This document shows positions 20,640 to 31,022 of a stretch of DNA of 64,000 nt, piece by piece; position 1 is the first letter of the stretch, and each line of letters opens with the position of its first letter. The notes beneath the pieces are model-generated. The model did no database searches and was not told the origin of the DNA. It saw nothing but the letters and a program-made list of their open reading frames with translations. Source of the stretch: Siphonodentalium dalli (taxonomy: Eukaryota; Mollusca; Scaphopoda; Gadilida; Siphonodentaliidae); contig CP136066.1 in assembly GCA_032622095.1 (NCBI GenBank), positions 174,095,164-174,159,163 of the forward strand, written 5' to 3'. Both the position numbers and the translations under genes were made by a program.

Positions 20640-20753
20640 CACCCATGTCACAACATTTATGATTAGATTTTCTGGGATGCCAGCATATACATCCTGTAGA
20701 AAATGGACTGTAGAATTCTTCGTGTACGTTCCACACTTGTCCAGCTCACCCAT
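20640..20753 (-). CDS. TMEM63-like: TMEM63-like channel, first coding exon
   Basis: Minus-strand exon of 38 codons from ATG at 20753 to a strong donor GTAAGTAT. The protein begins MGELDKCGTYTKNSTV, then HFLQDVYAGIPENLIINVV and TWV. A cysteine followed by an N-S-T glycosylation sequon (residues 13-15) and then a GIP-x-x-L-x-x-x-V stretch is the layout of the extracellular N-terminus and start of the first membrane helix in animal TMEM63 proteins. Upstream the frame stays open for 16 more codons, and an out-of-frame ATG (ATGACGAGTACC) ends at a TAG just before; I chose the in-frame ATG because the resulting N-terminus has a usual length. An acceptor just upstream cannot be excluded. Joined to exon 2 the reading frame is intact. 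Confidence 0.85.
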
Positions 20754-20937
20754 TTCTATAAATAGCTGGCAAGATTCTCTATAAAGGTACTCGTCATGTC
20801 TCTATCACCAAAGCAGCATTATCCTCTCAGTATCATTTTTTCTCTTTGTTATTCAACTTGAAAAATAAATAAAATTATTTGATAAAATAACATAGAAACA
20901 TTGACATTGTGCCTAACGAGACAAATCTTTAGATATC
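20754..20937 (-). other. putative 5' UTR or upstream flank of the TMEM63-like gene
   Basis: Minus-strand sequence before the start codon. It includes a short upstream reading frame of 13 codons (ATGACGAGTACC ... TTATAG). No obvious TATA box or initiator is visible; a weak acceptor (TTTATTTTTCAAG) near 20863 would make the coding exon a second exon. Confidence 0.3.
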
Positions 20938-21165
20938 TTAACCCTTTCATGACGAGAGCTGCGCTGGGCAGCATTAAATATCATGTGCCAGTGTATTCTC
21001 TTATATATGTGAGTCTCCCATAGGGAGCCTCGGATATATAAGAGAATTCACTGGTTTACAAGGTCAAGGTAAATATTGTTAAGCCAATGCATTCTCTTAT
21101 ATATGAGAATGGGAGACTTGTTTATAAAAAAGAGAATGCATAGGCCCAGGGTTTTGTCATGGAAG
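20938..21165 (-). mobile_element. TTAA element, CATGACGAGAGCTGCG family, right end decayed
   Basis: Left TTAA followed by CCCTTTCATGACGAGAGC and two GCATTCTC-type hairpins (about 20991-21053 and 21084-21147). The right end reads GTCATGGAAGGTGG, so the terminal TTAA has been lost. Confidence 0.65.
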
Positions 21166-21287
21166 GTGGTGCAGAGGTGTCTTGTTTCCATATTAGTTAG
21201 CAATGGAATATTTTTCAAAAAACTAAATGTTCGATAAACCAGTTGTAAACACAAATGTTATCAAATATGGTAATCAGAAAATAGCCA

Positions 21288-21478
21288 TTACGCATGCAAA
21301 ATTCATTGCACCAGACCCATATTCAAACCTGAGTATTTTTGACTGCTAAACACACATACCAACTTTGGTTTCAATCAAATAACTCAAATTGGAGTTATCG
21401 ATAAAAAACTGAATTGTTAAGACAGACAGACAGAAAGATGGACGGATAGAGACTGATAACATAATACAAATAAAAGGC
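21288..21478 (+). repeat. family E repeat, diverged
   Basis: Contains CCAGACCCATATTCAAACCT, ACACATACCAACTTTGGTTT and a GACAGACAGACAGAAAGATG tail. The terminal hairpin is not kept. Confidence 0.65.
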
Positions 21479-22522
21479 ATAGAAACATTAATCTTGTTTT
21501 GTTATTGCATCATGTTCTTTATTTAGTTCTCTGAATGTTCCCTTCCTCAGCTTCCTGTAGGTTACAGTGAAGAAATTTGATTGGTAGCGCCCTCCAATGG
21601 ATTTTGGGCTAAGATGCAGGTATAGAATTAAAAACATTCTGACCCCTGGTTGGTTAATAGTAGCTTTGATGTTTAAACATATAAAATACATGCAATCACT
21701 CCTCTTGAAATTTCAGACCACAAACAAAACATTGTCACATTGTAAAGCATGTGGTTCCAAGTTTCAATTTGTTTGGTGTGAGGTAAAAAATGTCAATATT
21801 TTTTTTATGCAATTCTGACTCTAGATTATAAATCTGAAATTTAAAGGTACATTACCCAACTATATGATTTTTTTTCATGCAGAAAATTTGCTGCGGATGC
21901 CAATCCTGGTGATCATGTAGTCATTTATCACAATTTGTGGATATTCAGGGCTGCAGGTCTATGTGATATAATTACTTCACTGTAACATGTATCAATATAG
22001 CTAGCTCAGTTGTAACACTGAGACTCTGTAGATAATCATCTCTTACAGCCGCAGCTGATAATTATCCACTGATTGTCACCGAGGTGACCCATAATTTGTA
22101 TCAACAATACATGGTTACGACCGATCTATATCAGCTTACCCTGGGAATTTCCATAAAACAACTGTCCCTGCGAAAATCTAATAACAACCACATGAGAAAA
22201 TCAATTGCTCAAACACAGATACCATGAATATTTCATCACAGTGAAACCACAGACCATATTGTTGTATTTGCAATGGTGCTAGCATGTTTTATGTTTAATT
22301 GACAAAGCAATCAATTTGTCACATACAGCTTCTGTTCTGCATTCTGGTGTATCGGTTATGTACGAGGTACATACGATTGCTAAATTGATCCCACCAAGTA
22401 TACATTAGAACGGTACATTCTATATTTGTAGGGATGTTCAGATACTAAAAGCAGACCTATGGTAAACAGAGAAACAATCAGACCTCGAAATATGGTCCTG
22501 GACATTTGCAGACATTAATATA
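21479..22522. other. unassigned sequence upstream of the TMEM63-like gene
   Basis: Contains an inverted CCAAT box (GATTGG at 21568-21573) in a locally GC-richer stretch (TAGCGCCCTCCAATGG) and, on the minus strand, a donor-like GTAAGC at 22131-22136. These could belong to an untranslated first exon or promoter of the TMEM63-like gene, but nothing links them. 22395-22450 is a TTAA-family fragment. Confidence 0.25.
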
Positions 22523-22740
22523 CAGTAATGCCCTAAATAATCGATTCCTTAACCACAGCAGAATTATGGGTAATTTTTCAGGATTTAGTCGGAAATATGG
22601 CTTGTTGCCATTCATCGGAAAGCTCTCACTGTCTGTGCTACTCTCATTCCAATGAATGGCAACAAGCCATATTTCCAACTAAATCCTGAAAAATTACCCA
22701 TAATTCTGCTGTGGTTAAGGAGTCGATTATTTAGGGAATT
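22523..22740. mobile_element. family B palindromic MITE, right end lost
   Basis: Starts at TA with CAGTAATGCCCTAAATAATC. The centre has a non-palindromic insert (ACTGTCTGTGCTACTCTCAT). The right arm ends at TTATTTAGGG without the final CATTACTG. Confidence 0.8.
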
Positions 22741-22756
22741 AATCACTGAATTAATA

Positions 22757-22910
22757 TACAAGATCAGGGTAAATATTGTTAGGCCAATGCATTCTATTAT
22801 ATGTGCGAGCCTGCCAGGCTCCCTATGGGAGACTAGCATATATAAGAGAATGCATTGGCAAAGGATCTTTAATGCTACACCCGAGCAGCTCCTGTCGTGA
22901 AAGGGTTAAA
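22757..22910 (-). mobile_element. TTAA-type half element with hairpin module C
   Basis: The right half of the CCCTTCCATGACTGGAGC family: AAGATCAGGGTAAATATTG, one hairpin (about 22785-22859), GGATCTTTAATGCTACACC, ending GTGAAAGGGTTAA. The left half is missing; it abuts the preceding MITE. Confidence 0.7.
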
Positions 22911-22919
22911 GGGTATATA

Positions 22920-23133
22920 CCGTAATGCCCTAAATAATCAACTCCTTAATCACAGCAAAATTATGGGTAACTTTTATGGGTAACTTTTCGAAATATGGCT
23001 TGTTGCCATTAATCAGAAAGCTCTCAGTGAGAGCTTTCCAATGAATGGCAACAAGCCATATTTCCGACTAAATCCTGAAAAATTACACATAATTCTGCTG
23101 TGGTTAAGGAGTCGATTATTTAGCACATTACTG
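22920..23133. mobile_element. family B palindromic MITE
   Basis: TA-bounded palindrome, CCGTAATGCCC to GCACATTACTG. The left arm has a 13-bp internal duplication (TATGGGTAACTTT twice) and lacks AGGATTTAGTC. Confidence 0.83.
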
Positions 23134-23134
23134 T

Positions 23135-23566
23135 ACTATATTAACAAGCGCTTATCTTGTAGGATGTGATTAAATTAGTACGAAAATAAAATGAAGCAAA
23201 CATAATGTAAATTAGTTAATCAGATTTACATCTCCAGTTTTATATGGTACCGTGAGATTACAGATTGTTCGGACAATTTCATCAGGGTGTTGTTTTTATT
23301 TGCGAACATAATACATGCCTTTAATTGAAGAGTTCTGACTGTGTGTGGAGGTCCGCCTGTCTAGTGCTACTAATGAAATCTAAAGGAAGGTGCGTAGGAA
23401 ACGATCAGAAATATTCCTGAATATATGAACTGGGCATTTCGATAAGAACTGAGAACATGTTTCAAAATAACGAACAGTACATTTTGTACGAATTCTGTTT
23501 GTTGGACTTTATTAATATTGGCTAAACTATCCTGACGATGAACCAATAAGAATCAAGTAACTACTA
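23135..23566. other. unassigned sequence
   Basis: No family, exon or RNA recognised between two family B palindromes. Confidence 0.35.
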
Positions 23567-23782
23567 CAGTAATGCTCTATAAAATAATCGGCTCCTTAAC
23601 CACAGCAGAATTATGGGTAACTTTTCAGGATTTAGTTGGAAATATGGCCTGTTGCCATTCATCGGAAAGTTCTCAGTGAGAGCTTTCCGATGAATGGCAA
23701 CAAGCCATATTTTCGACTAAATCCTGAAAAGTTACCCATAATTCTGCTGTGGTTAAGGAGCCGATTATTTAAAGCATTACTG
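23567..23782. mobile_element. family B palindromic MITE, full length
   Basis: TA-bounded, CAGTAATGCTCTATAAAATA to AAAGCATTACTG, with nearly complete arms meeting at TCTCAGTGAGAGCTTTCC. Confidence 0.88.
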
Positions 23783-23956
23783 TAATCAGTCAGTATTCTG
23801 TTATCAAACAGTTATGTGACACAAGGCCCATGTTATCGGATACTGAGGGTGCGTGCTATCCAGACTAATGAACGAGCAATTGATCTTCTATCACCACTCT
23901 TTGGTATCACACAGTTCAACAGATTTATCTATCCAGTGATTGGTTTCTCTCTGCTC

Positions 23957-24082
23957 CAAGCCTTGAAATAGGGTGTCTGTCATTTGCAGAATGAGATCCC
24001 CTGAGGGTGAATTTAGTGATGGTATCCTGTTCAGTGGACTAGCATCACCAAATTCACTCTCTGGGGACCTCATTCTGCTTAG
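23957..24082. mobile_element. family A half element (left end only)
   Basis: Left terminus CAAGCCTTGAAATAGGGTG and one hairpin to TCATTCTGCTTAG; spacer and right hairpin are missing. The sequence then passes straight into the AAGATGGC repeat. Confidence 0.78.
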
Positions 24083-24420
24083 CCAAAGAATTTAGTCATG
24101 CAAAGAATAAAATCCAAGATGGCTGCCAGAGTGCTGGTAGCCATGTTTTTCATCGAACATTGTTCTAATTTGATACATGTACCTCCCATCTATAGGTGAT
24201 CCTAAACATGCCTATTAATTTTCAAAACAATTCTCAATAAATCCAAGATCGCTGTTTGCGGCCATTTTTTTTTACGAATTTCGATAAAAATTGATAAGTC
24301 CCGTCTCGAGGTCAACCCCGAAGATCCAGATGAAGTTTGGTGACGATCGGATGAGAGATGTGACCTATATGGTGTGCTAAAGGAAATTGTTTTATTTATT
24401 TGTTTCCATTTTCAATAACC
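24083..24420 (+). repeat. AAGATGGCTGCC dispersed repeat, two units
   Basis: Contains AAAGAATTTAGTCATGCAAA, ATCCAAGATGGCTGCC, CTCCCATCTATAGGTGATCC and GATCCAGATGAAGTTTGGTG, the same units that form the longer array at 46355-47150. Confidence 0.75.
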
Positions 24421-24474
24421 CTCCAGTGACAAGATTCCACCACACACTTTTTAGAAAACAATGTTTACATAATA

Positions 24475-24856
24475 TCTCTTATATATTTTGAAGACCTCTG
24501 TTTGTCTGTCTGTATGTCCTTTATAGAATCGAAAACAGGTTGACCGATCGAGACGAAACTTGGTACGTGTGTGTAGTTTGACCAGGCGGTCGTCGTTGTC
24601 GTATTGGCGAGCCCGTGCGACGCCCGTGCAGCGCATGCGCAGACGAGATCTCGGAAACGGGTGGAAACGGGTGGAGCTATCGACTTGAAATTTGCTATGT
24701 GAATGTATCTTGCCCCGGATACAAATTTTATCGGGTCGCCGAGCCCGTGCGACGCCAGCTTCGCGCATGCGCAGACCAGATCTCGGAAACGGGTGGAGCT
24801 ATCGACTTGAAATTTGGTTTTTGAATAGCCCGGACAACGTCGGGCTCATCGGCTAG
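24475..24856 (+). mobile_element. Helitron-like non-autonomous element 1
   Basis: Begins TCTCTTATATATTTTGAAG and ends CTAG before a T. A stem (AGCCCG/CGGGCT with an inner AC/GT pair and a bulged G, 24827-24846) lies 6 nt before the CTAG. A 5' TC, a 3' hairpin followed by CTRR, and insertion before T fit Helitron ends. Inside, the units GCCCGTGCGACGCC and GATCTCGGAAACGGGTGG are repeated twice. Confidence 0.7.
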
Positions 24857-25468
24857 TCTATTATATATTTTGGGAAATCTGTGTGTGTGTGTGTCTGTTC
24901 GCGATGAACTCGAGAACGGCTGAGCCGATTTCGATGAAACTTGGTATGTGGGGGTACTTTCGGCCGGGAGTGGCATGGGCCTATTAATTTGCCCGTACGA
25001 TGTGACCTTGACCTTGAAATCGGGTCATTTCAAGGTCGAACGCCCGAGTATCACGGGATTTCGATGAAAATTAGTGTCTAGGGATACTTTCGTATGGGGA
25101 GTATCGTAAGCCTATTCGTTTGCCCGTGCAATGTGACCTTGACCTTGAAATTCAAGGTCAAATCGCGAATTATGATGGGATTTCGACGAAATTTGATACG
25201 TAGGGTTACTTTTGTCCACTGAGTGTTTTGAACAGGTCAAATTGTGACCCCAACCTGACATTGACCTTCAAAATGATCAATTCGAGGTCAAATCGGGTAA
25301 AACCGGATGGATTTCGACAGGTACTTTTGTCCGGGCAGTGTTTTGGATGGGTCAAATCGTTACCCCACCTGACCTTGACCTTCAAAATGGACAATTCAAG
25401 TTCAAATCGCGCAATTCGCCGAAAAGCAGAGGGGAAACAGCCCGGACGAAGTCAGGTCCACCTGCTAG
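24857..25468 (+). mobile_element. Helitron-like non-autonomous element 2
   Basis: Abuts element 1. Begins TCTATTATATATTTTGGG and ends CTAG at 25465-25468 before TA. The subterminal CCCGGAC/GTCAGGT stem is decayed. The body holds four diverged units around GTGACCTTGACCTT, TTCAAGGTCGAA and GGATTTCGATGAAA. No RepHel protein is encoded. Confidence 0.7.
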
Positions 25469-26090
25469 TATATATATATATATAGAAAGGCCAGACACCT
25501 TTCGGTTTCCGATTCCCTAAATTCGTGGTATTTCTGACTCACTGAACCGATTATGGCCGAGTAAACGGCATTGTCGCTTGTTTTTCTTCTTCCAAAAGTG
25601 AAAGAAAACCTCCTTATACACTTTCAAATGCAGTGGAATGTCCAAAAACAACTTTTGTATACTTTGAAGTGAGAAAATTGCTTAGAATTGAAGCATTAAC
25701 ATGAACTCTACAGCTACCCCTTTCTCATTGGTCGATATTTAATATACATAATGTTTTTTTTCTGACTGTGTTTTCGTAAAACAAAGCCACGTGAGTCATC
25801 AGTTGATATCGACAAATCAGAAAGAGGGTTATATTTTCCCCACGTTAATGAATCAGTCATGTTAATTGTTCACGCAGAAAGATTTCTGCCACTTGAAAGT
25901 ATAAAACAAGTTTATATCGGCATTCTACAGCATTGTACATGGTAAGGATGGTTTCTATCACTTTTGGAAGTAGCAATATACGCGACAATACCGTTTACCC
26001 GACCATAATCAGTGCAGTGAGTCAGAAATTCAACATTGACGGCTGTACTATGCTATTCCATACCAAATAGCGACACCCCTGTGGTATGTA
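25469..26090. mobile_element. degenerate inverted-repeat element
   Basis: Arms at about 25520-25641 and 25920-26035 are inverted copies (TTTCTGACTCACTG, GAGTAAACGGCATTGTCGC, CTTCCAAAAGTGAAAGAAA against their diverged complements). The centre of about 280 bp is unique. Termini and target duplications are not clear, perhaps because the left side is a TA microsatellite. Confidence 0.6.
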
Positions 26091-26153
26091 TATAAGGTAT
26101 ATTTTGAAATATTTTTTCTACAAGCTCCCGTGGATTCCACATGTTGAAGCCAT

Positions 26154-26595
26154 CAAGCCTGCAAATAGTGTGTCTGTCATTTGCAGAATGAGGTCCCCAG
26201 AGGGTGAATTTAGTGATGCTATCCTGCATAGCGGGCTAGCATCACTAAATTCACCCTCTGGGGACCTCATTCTGCTAAGGCCCTCAACAGCTATGGCAGA
26301 CCTAGGATCAGATTGAAGTTCCCCAGTTGAAGTTGATGTTCACCCATTGGGCACCTCAATTATGAATTTTATCTTCTGCAAATTAGGGGATATAGAAACT
26401 TCTTAGAAGGGAAATGTAACTAAAAACAATGTTAATTTGATACTATAGATACTTCCCAGAAGATGAGGCCTAAGCAGAATGAGGTCTCCAGAGGGTGAAT
26501 TTGGTGATGCTAGCCCGCTATGCGGGATAGCATCACTAAATTCACCCTCTGGGGACCTCATTCTGCAAATGACAGACACGCTATTTGCAGGCTTG
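26154..26595. mobile_element. family A double-hairpin element with 8-bp target duplication
   Basis: Ends CAAGCCTGCAAATAGTGTG and complement; direct repeat GAAGCCAT at 26146-26153 and 26596-26603 is perfect. Both hairpins and the 190-bp spacer are complete, making this a good reference copy. Confidence 0.95.
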
Positions 26596-26747
26596 GAAGC
26601 CATTGTTTACCAACAACCATAACAGGGAAGCTAGTGTTGCGTGTTCAGGACGGGATAATAACTTTAAAATACAAATATCATTGATCAGATTAGTTGCATT
26701 GAGCTGAGTATTTCCTTATTACATTACATTAACAGCACTGGCGCCAC

Positions 26748-27147
26748 TTAACCCTTTACCCAACAGAAGGGCCCTGTGCCAATGCATTCTCTTATATATG
26801 CGAGTCGACCATAGGTCGCCTCGCATATATAAGAGAATGCATTGGCTTAACACATTAAAAATTATAAAATTGTTAAAGAATGTAAGAAAAAATGGTAAAA
26901 AGTGTTAAAAAAAGATTATTTTTAGGCCAATGCATTCTCTTATATATGCGAGGCGACCTATGGTCGACTCGCATATATAAGAGAGTGCATTGGCACAGGG
27001 CATAACTGTAACTATCACAATGTGGTCAAGGAGCCGGTTCCAATGATATCCATATTTGTATGGTTCTATTGAGACAGACCGAAGATATTTTAGGCTGTTG
27101 AAGCTTTATTTGACCGGTTTTGGCCGGTTTGTTGGGTAAAGGGTTAA
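26748..27147 (+). mobile_element. TTAA element, ACCCAACA family, with two hairpin modules
   Basis: TTAA-bounded and 400 bp, in the opposite orientation to 17671-18070 and almost identical to it. The hairpins at about 26777-26846 and 26925-26995 face each other. Confidence 0.92.
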
Positions 27148-27473
27148 ACACAAGAAAACATTAGTTTATAGTAAAATTTGGACATCTCAAGAAATAGGTA
27201 TGATTTTAGGTGATATACCGATATGATATCATTCGTAGAAGTTGTTATTTATTAGTTGAGCGACGAAATTCCAATAACTTGATATCGACGTTGCGAATGC
27301 ATTGCGGGGCATTAATTATTAGAAAAGTACATTTGAGTTGTTCATTGGTAGGTCGTAAGTGAAATATCAGAGATAATGCAAAATTTCTCATTTTCCCATG
27401 GCACGGGTTCAAACTGGCATCCAATAGCTTGATTTCATAACATGCACGCATATAAATGTGTAACATAATTATG
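27148..27473. other. unassigned sequence
   Basis: No exon or family recognised. A 79-codon minus frame lacks a known domain or splice signals. Confidence 0.3.
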
Positions 27474-27481
27474 TTACTATT

Positions 27482-27918
27482 CAAGTCTGATTATAGCATG
27501 CCTGTCATTTGCAGAATGAGGTCCCCAGAGGGCGAATTTAGTGACTCTATCCCGCATAGCGGGCTAGCATCACTAAATTCACCCTCTGGGTACCTCATTC
27601 TGCTTTAGGCCTCATCTTCTCTGGAAAGTTTCTTTATTATCAAATCTCTATAGAAACTTCTTTACATAAATTCTATTTCTTTTTTAGTTTTATATAATAG
27701 TTTCTCTATATCCCCAAATTGGCAGATGACACATTGCATAATCGAGGTTCCAAATGGGTGTACACACAATATTCACCATTTGGGAACTTCAATCTGAGTC
27801 TATGTCTCCCATAGCAGATGAGGTCATGCAGAAAGATGTCCCCAGAGGGTTAATTTGGTGATGCTAGCCCACTGGGGACCTCATTCTGCAAATGACAGGG
27901 ACACTAAATTCAGGCATG
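27482..27918. mobile_element. family A element with 8-bp target duplication
   Basis: Ends CAAGTCTGATTATAGCATG and TTCAGGCATG. The flanks TTACTATT and TTGCTATT differ at one base. The right hairpin is collapsed: its loop and second-arm start are deleted (CTAGCCCACTGGGGACC). Confidence 0.87.
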
Positions 27919-27972
27919 TTGCTATTACCAACAAAGTCAACTGAAAGCGACAACATGTCCATGGTAATGTAT

Positions 27973-28544
27973 CAAAGCCTTGAAATAGTGAGTCTGTCAT
28001 TTGCAGAATGAGGTCCTCAGAGGGTGAATTTAGTGACCCTATCCTGCACAGTGGGCTAACATCACCAAATTCATCCTTTGGGGACCTCATTCTGCTTAGG
28101 CCTCATCTTCTTTGAAGTATCTATAGTCGTTTCATATTTTATTGAGCATCCCATATATACATTTCAAACAAATTTGTTTATAATAGACTAATGCAGGATG
28201 AACAAATGGGGATTGGAGCATAAGTTATAGAATCTTAGGTGGAGCTCCTCTTAAATTAAAATTGTTTTTAGTTACTTTTTCCCTTCTGTTCAGTTTCTAT
28301 ATCCCCTAATTTGCAGAAGATAAAATGTATAAATAATCAAGGCGACTAATGGGTGAACATCACCCACTTCAACTGGGGAACTTCAATCTGATCCTAGATC
28401 TCCCATAGCAGTTGAGGCCTCAGTAGTATGAGGTTCCCAGAGGGCAAATTCGGTGATGCTAGCCTGCCATGCCGGATAGTATCACTAAACTCACCCTCTG
28501 GGGACCTCATTCTGCAAAAGACAGACACACTATTTGCAGGCTTG
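27973..28544. mobile_element. family A element with diverged spacer
   Basis: Left terminus CAAAGCCTTGAAATAGTG, right terminus TATTTGCAGGCTTG. Both hairpins are present but mutated. The spacer is about 130 bp longer than usual (extra sequence about 28120-28250). The flanks AATGTATC and AATGAATC suggest a decayed 8-bp duplication if the boundary is shifted by one base. Confidence 0.8.
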
Positions 28545-28620
28545 AATGAATCTTGTGGCAATGAGCAATAATCCAATCTTCAAATAACTGAGGATAAAAT
28601 ATTTCAATGGCATACAGTCT

Positions 28621-28988
28621 TTAACCCTTTACCCAACAGAAGGGCCCTGTGCCAATGCATTCTCTTATATATGCGAGTCGACCATAGGTCGCCTCGCATA
28701 TATAAGAGAATGCATAGGCTTAACACATTAAAAATTATAAAATTGTTAAAAAAAGATTTTTTTTAGGCCAATGCATTCTCTTATATATGCGAGGCGACCT
28801 ATGGTCGACTCGCATATATAAGAGAATGCATTGGCACAGGGCATAACTGTAACTATCACAATGTGGTCAAGGAGCCGGTTCCAATGATATCCATATTTGT
28901 ATGGTTTTATTGAGACAGACCGAAGATATTTTAGGCTGTTGAAGCTTTATTTGGCCGGTTTTGGCCGGTTTGTTGGGTAAAGGGTTAA
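28621..28988 (+). mobile_element. TTAA element, ACCCAACA family, two hairpin modules, short linker
   Basis: TTAA-bounded, 368 bp. Same as 26748-27147 except that about 30 bp of the AT-rich linker is missing. The right tail (AACTATCACAATGTGGTCAA to the TTAA) is almost identical. Confidence 0.92.
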
Positions 28989-29416
28989 TGCTGCACCCTT
29001 GCTGCACCAATGCAGCTGCCACTACCAGTTAACTCATAGTAAACGGTTCCATGGGGACTGCTACTGAGGTTAAGTCATAGTTTTGTGCATACCACATACA
29101 TGTATGTAACAACAGAAACCACAAGCCACATTGGTTTATGCGCCAATACATACCCAACGATCCCATTGATCGGTTGTATATGTATAATTAGAATGGCTTC
29201 AGATACAGCGCTTTCCGCATCCCAATAAAGGGGAGGGGTGAAGTTTGATATCTTGCAAGGACACTCCAGTTCACCCGGACCTCTTCCATAGTTGGCACCT
29301 GGGACGGAATTTACTAGTGTTCATTGCTGGTGCCAGCTATTAAAGAGTTATCTCGTAGGTAAATCGCTATTACATTAATACATTTGTGATGTATTAGATC
29401 ACGTAGATATAAAAAT
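28989..29416. repeat. left part of an inverted, permuted duplication
   Basis: 29143-29206 (AATACATACCCAACGATCCC ... GGCTTCAGATAC) and 29289-29337 (GGCACCTGGGACGGAATTTA ... GCTGGTGCC) both match, inverted, the single continuous block 29498-29610, but in swapped order. The remainder is unassigned. Confidence 0.65.
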
Positions 29417-29623
29417 TTATTTACCGTGTCCTATACATGATATGCATGCACCTGTATAGCATACGTTGTCATCTATGTCGTAGAAAACATCATTTTCTGT
29501 ATCTGAAGCCATTCTAATTATACATATACAACCGATCAATGGGATCGTTGGGTATGTATTGGCACCAGCAATGAAACACTGGTAAATTCCATCCCAGTTG
29601 CTGACTAATGAGCCTTGTGACAT
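29417..29623 (-). CDS. unrecognised open frame within an inverted duplication
   Basis: A minus-strand frame of 68 codons that looks more protein-like than its neighbours: SNWDGIYQCFIAGANTYPT, then two cysteine-containing parts (IGCICIIRM, DDNVCYTGACISCIGHG) before a stop. The sequence G-GTAAATA occurs just before the stop and could be a weak donor. I do not recognise a family. The internal part is duplicated in reverse at 29143-29337, so a mobile or duplicated gene fragment is as likely as a host exon. Confidence 0.22.
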   Translation of the reverse strand: MSQGSLVSNWDGIYQCFIAGANTYPTIPLIGCICIIRMASDTENDVFYDIDDNVCYTGACISCIGHGK

Positions 29624-29980
29624 GTTTCAGCGCCATATAACCCGATATTGGTCATGAATCACTCATACCTACATGTACGTCAAATATCAACTACTATCAG
29701 CATAACATGCATTCCCTTGTTGGCATACGGGATGAAATTACGTGTTAAGCCAATTGACCATATGGATAGCAATACCATAGTACTTAACAGATGTAACAAC
29801 CTATATGTAATCACAATAAATGACAATAACTTACACTTTTTTCTTTACAGTGGGCTATTCAACTGAGTTTATATCTATAAATGTGTAGTTTTGGTGGCCA
29901 TCAATTCAGGTAACTCTTCCGCCAGCTGCTTTTCTAAAGCAATAACATAGTAGTTACAAGTGCAACTAAACCTAGCTATT
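29624..29980. other. unassigned sequence
   Basis: A plus-strand acceptor-like tract (TTTTTTCTTTACAG at 29837-29850) is followed by a stop after 5 codons in one frame; no exon could be built. Nothing else recognised. Confidence 0.3.
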
Positions 29981-30510
29981 AACCCTTTCTATACTAAATG
30001 GATTCTCCCACCAAGTTAAAAAATTGTACATTGGAATGGCCTATTATTGATTTGTATGGTAATATAAGCAGAAGACAGACAAAATGTTTATGGTCGATTT
30101 GTTGAAGTCATAATCTAAACATTTCCTATTAACCCTTTCAGTGCCAAGTCCCATTTTTGTATCAACCCATATTTCCTTGATCATTTTTTTTCAAATTTAT
30201 TGATTATAATAATGTGATACATTGATGGAAAGAGCTCCAATTGATTATAATACTGTGATACATTGATGGAAAGAGCTCTAAGAGCTCTTTCCATCAATGT
30301 ATCACATTATTATAATCAATAAATTTGAAAAATGATCAAGGAAATATGGGTTGATACAAAAATCGGACTTGGCACTGAAAGGGTTAACACATTCACTGCC
30401 GACTACGAGTTATCCTGTACTTTTTACATGTAATTGAATGGGCGTTGGCAGTGAACATGTTAAAAATATAACTACTCATCTATGAGTAATTAGTATGGAA
30501 AGGGTTGACA
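29979..30510 (+). mobile_element. TTAA-type element interrupted by another TTAA palindrome
   Basis: Left end TTAACCCTTTCTATACTAAA. Right end ATGAGTAATTAGTATGGAAA followed by GGGTTGA. The family palindrome CAGTGCCAAGTCC sits at a TTAA within it (30129-30387). Between 30388 and 30463 there is a further inverted pair, AACACATTCACTGCC and GGCAGTGAACATGTT, so a third small element may be nested. Confidence 0.7.
30129..30387. mobile_element. TTAA full palindrome, CAGTGCCAAGTCC family, centre duplicated
   Basis: Second copy of the palindrome at 6402-6607. About 50 bp around the centre (GTGATACATTGATGGAAAGA with flank) is repeated on the left arm only, which makes the palindrome asymmetric. Outer 80 bp of each arm remain well matched. 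Confidence 0.87.
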
Positions 30511-30597
30511 CTCAGGTGCCATCTTACATGTACATGTATGTCACATGGGTATATTCTGCTCTCAATACAATATATAACAAGTCTGTGTCTGTTGATG

Positions 30598-31022
30598 CAG
30601 GGACCAGCCTAGAGGGCGACTTGGGAGACAGGGACCAGCCTAGAGGGCGACTTGGGAGACAGAGACCAGCCTAGAGGGCGACTTGGGAGACAGAGACCAG
30701 CCTATAGGGTGGCTTGGGAGACAGAGACCAGCCTAGAGGGCGAGTTGGGAGACAGGGACCAGCCTAGAGGGCGACTTGGGAGACAGAGACCAGCCTAGAG
30801 GGCGACTTGGGAGACAGGGACCAGCCTAGAGGGCGACTTGGGAGACAGAGACCAGCCTAGAGGGCGACTTGGGAGACAGGGACCAGCCTAGAGGGCGACT
30901 TGGGAGAGGACCAGCCTAGAGGGCGGCTTGGGAGACAGAGACCAGCCTAGTGGGCGACTTGGTAGAGGACCAACCTAGAGGGCGGCTTGGGAGAGGACCA
31001 GCCTAGAGGGCGGCTTGGGAGA
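30598..31022 (+). repeat. 31-bp minisatellite (GGGACCAGCCTAGAGGG), about 14 copies
   Basis: Unit GACCAGCCTAGAGGGCGACT followed by TGGGAGACAGG. Most copies are identical; the right-hand four are shorter (TTGGGAGAGGACC). A single unit occurs at the equivalent place in the paralogous segment near 32.3-32.54 kb. Confidence 0.95.

Noticed and set aside
24451..24976. Overlapping frames rich in Arg, Cys and Ser (RRPCSACADEISETGG)
   Set aside because: They lie in repeated units of the Helitron-like elements and occur on both strands; no known protein.
30598..31022. Regular 31-bp repeats resembling a CRISPR array
   Set aside because: There are no unique spacers; the repeats are directly adjacent, and the genome is eukaryotic.
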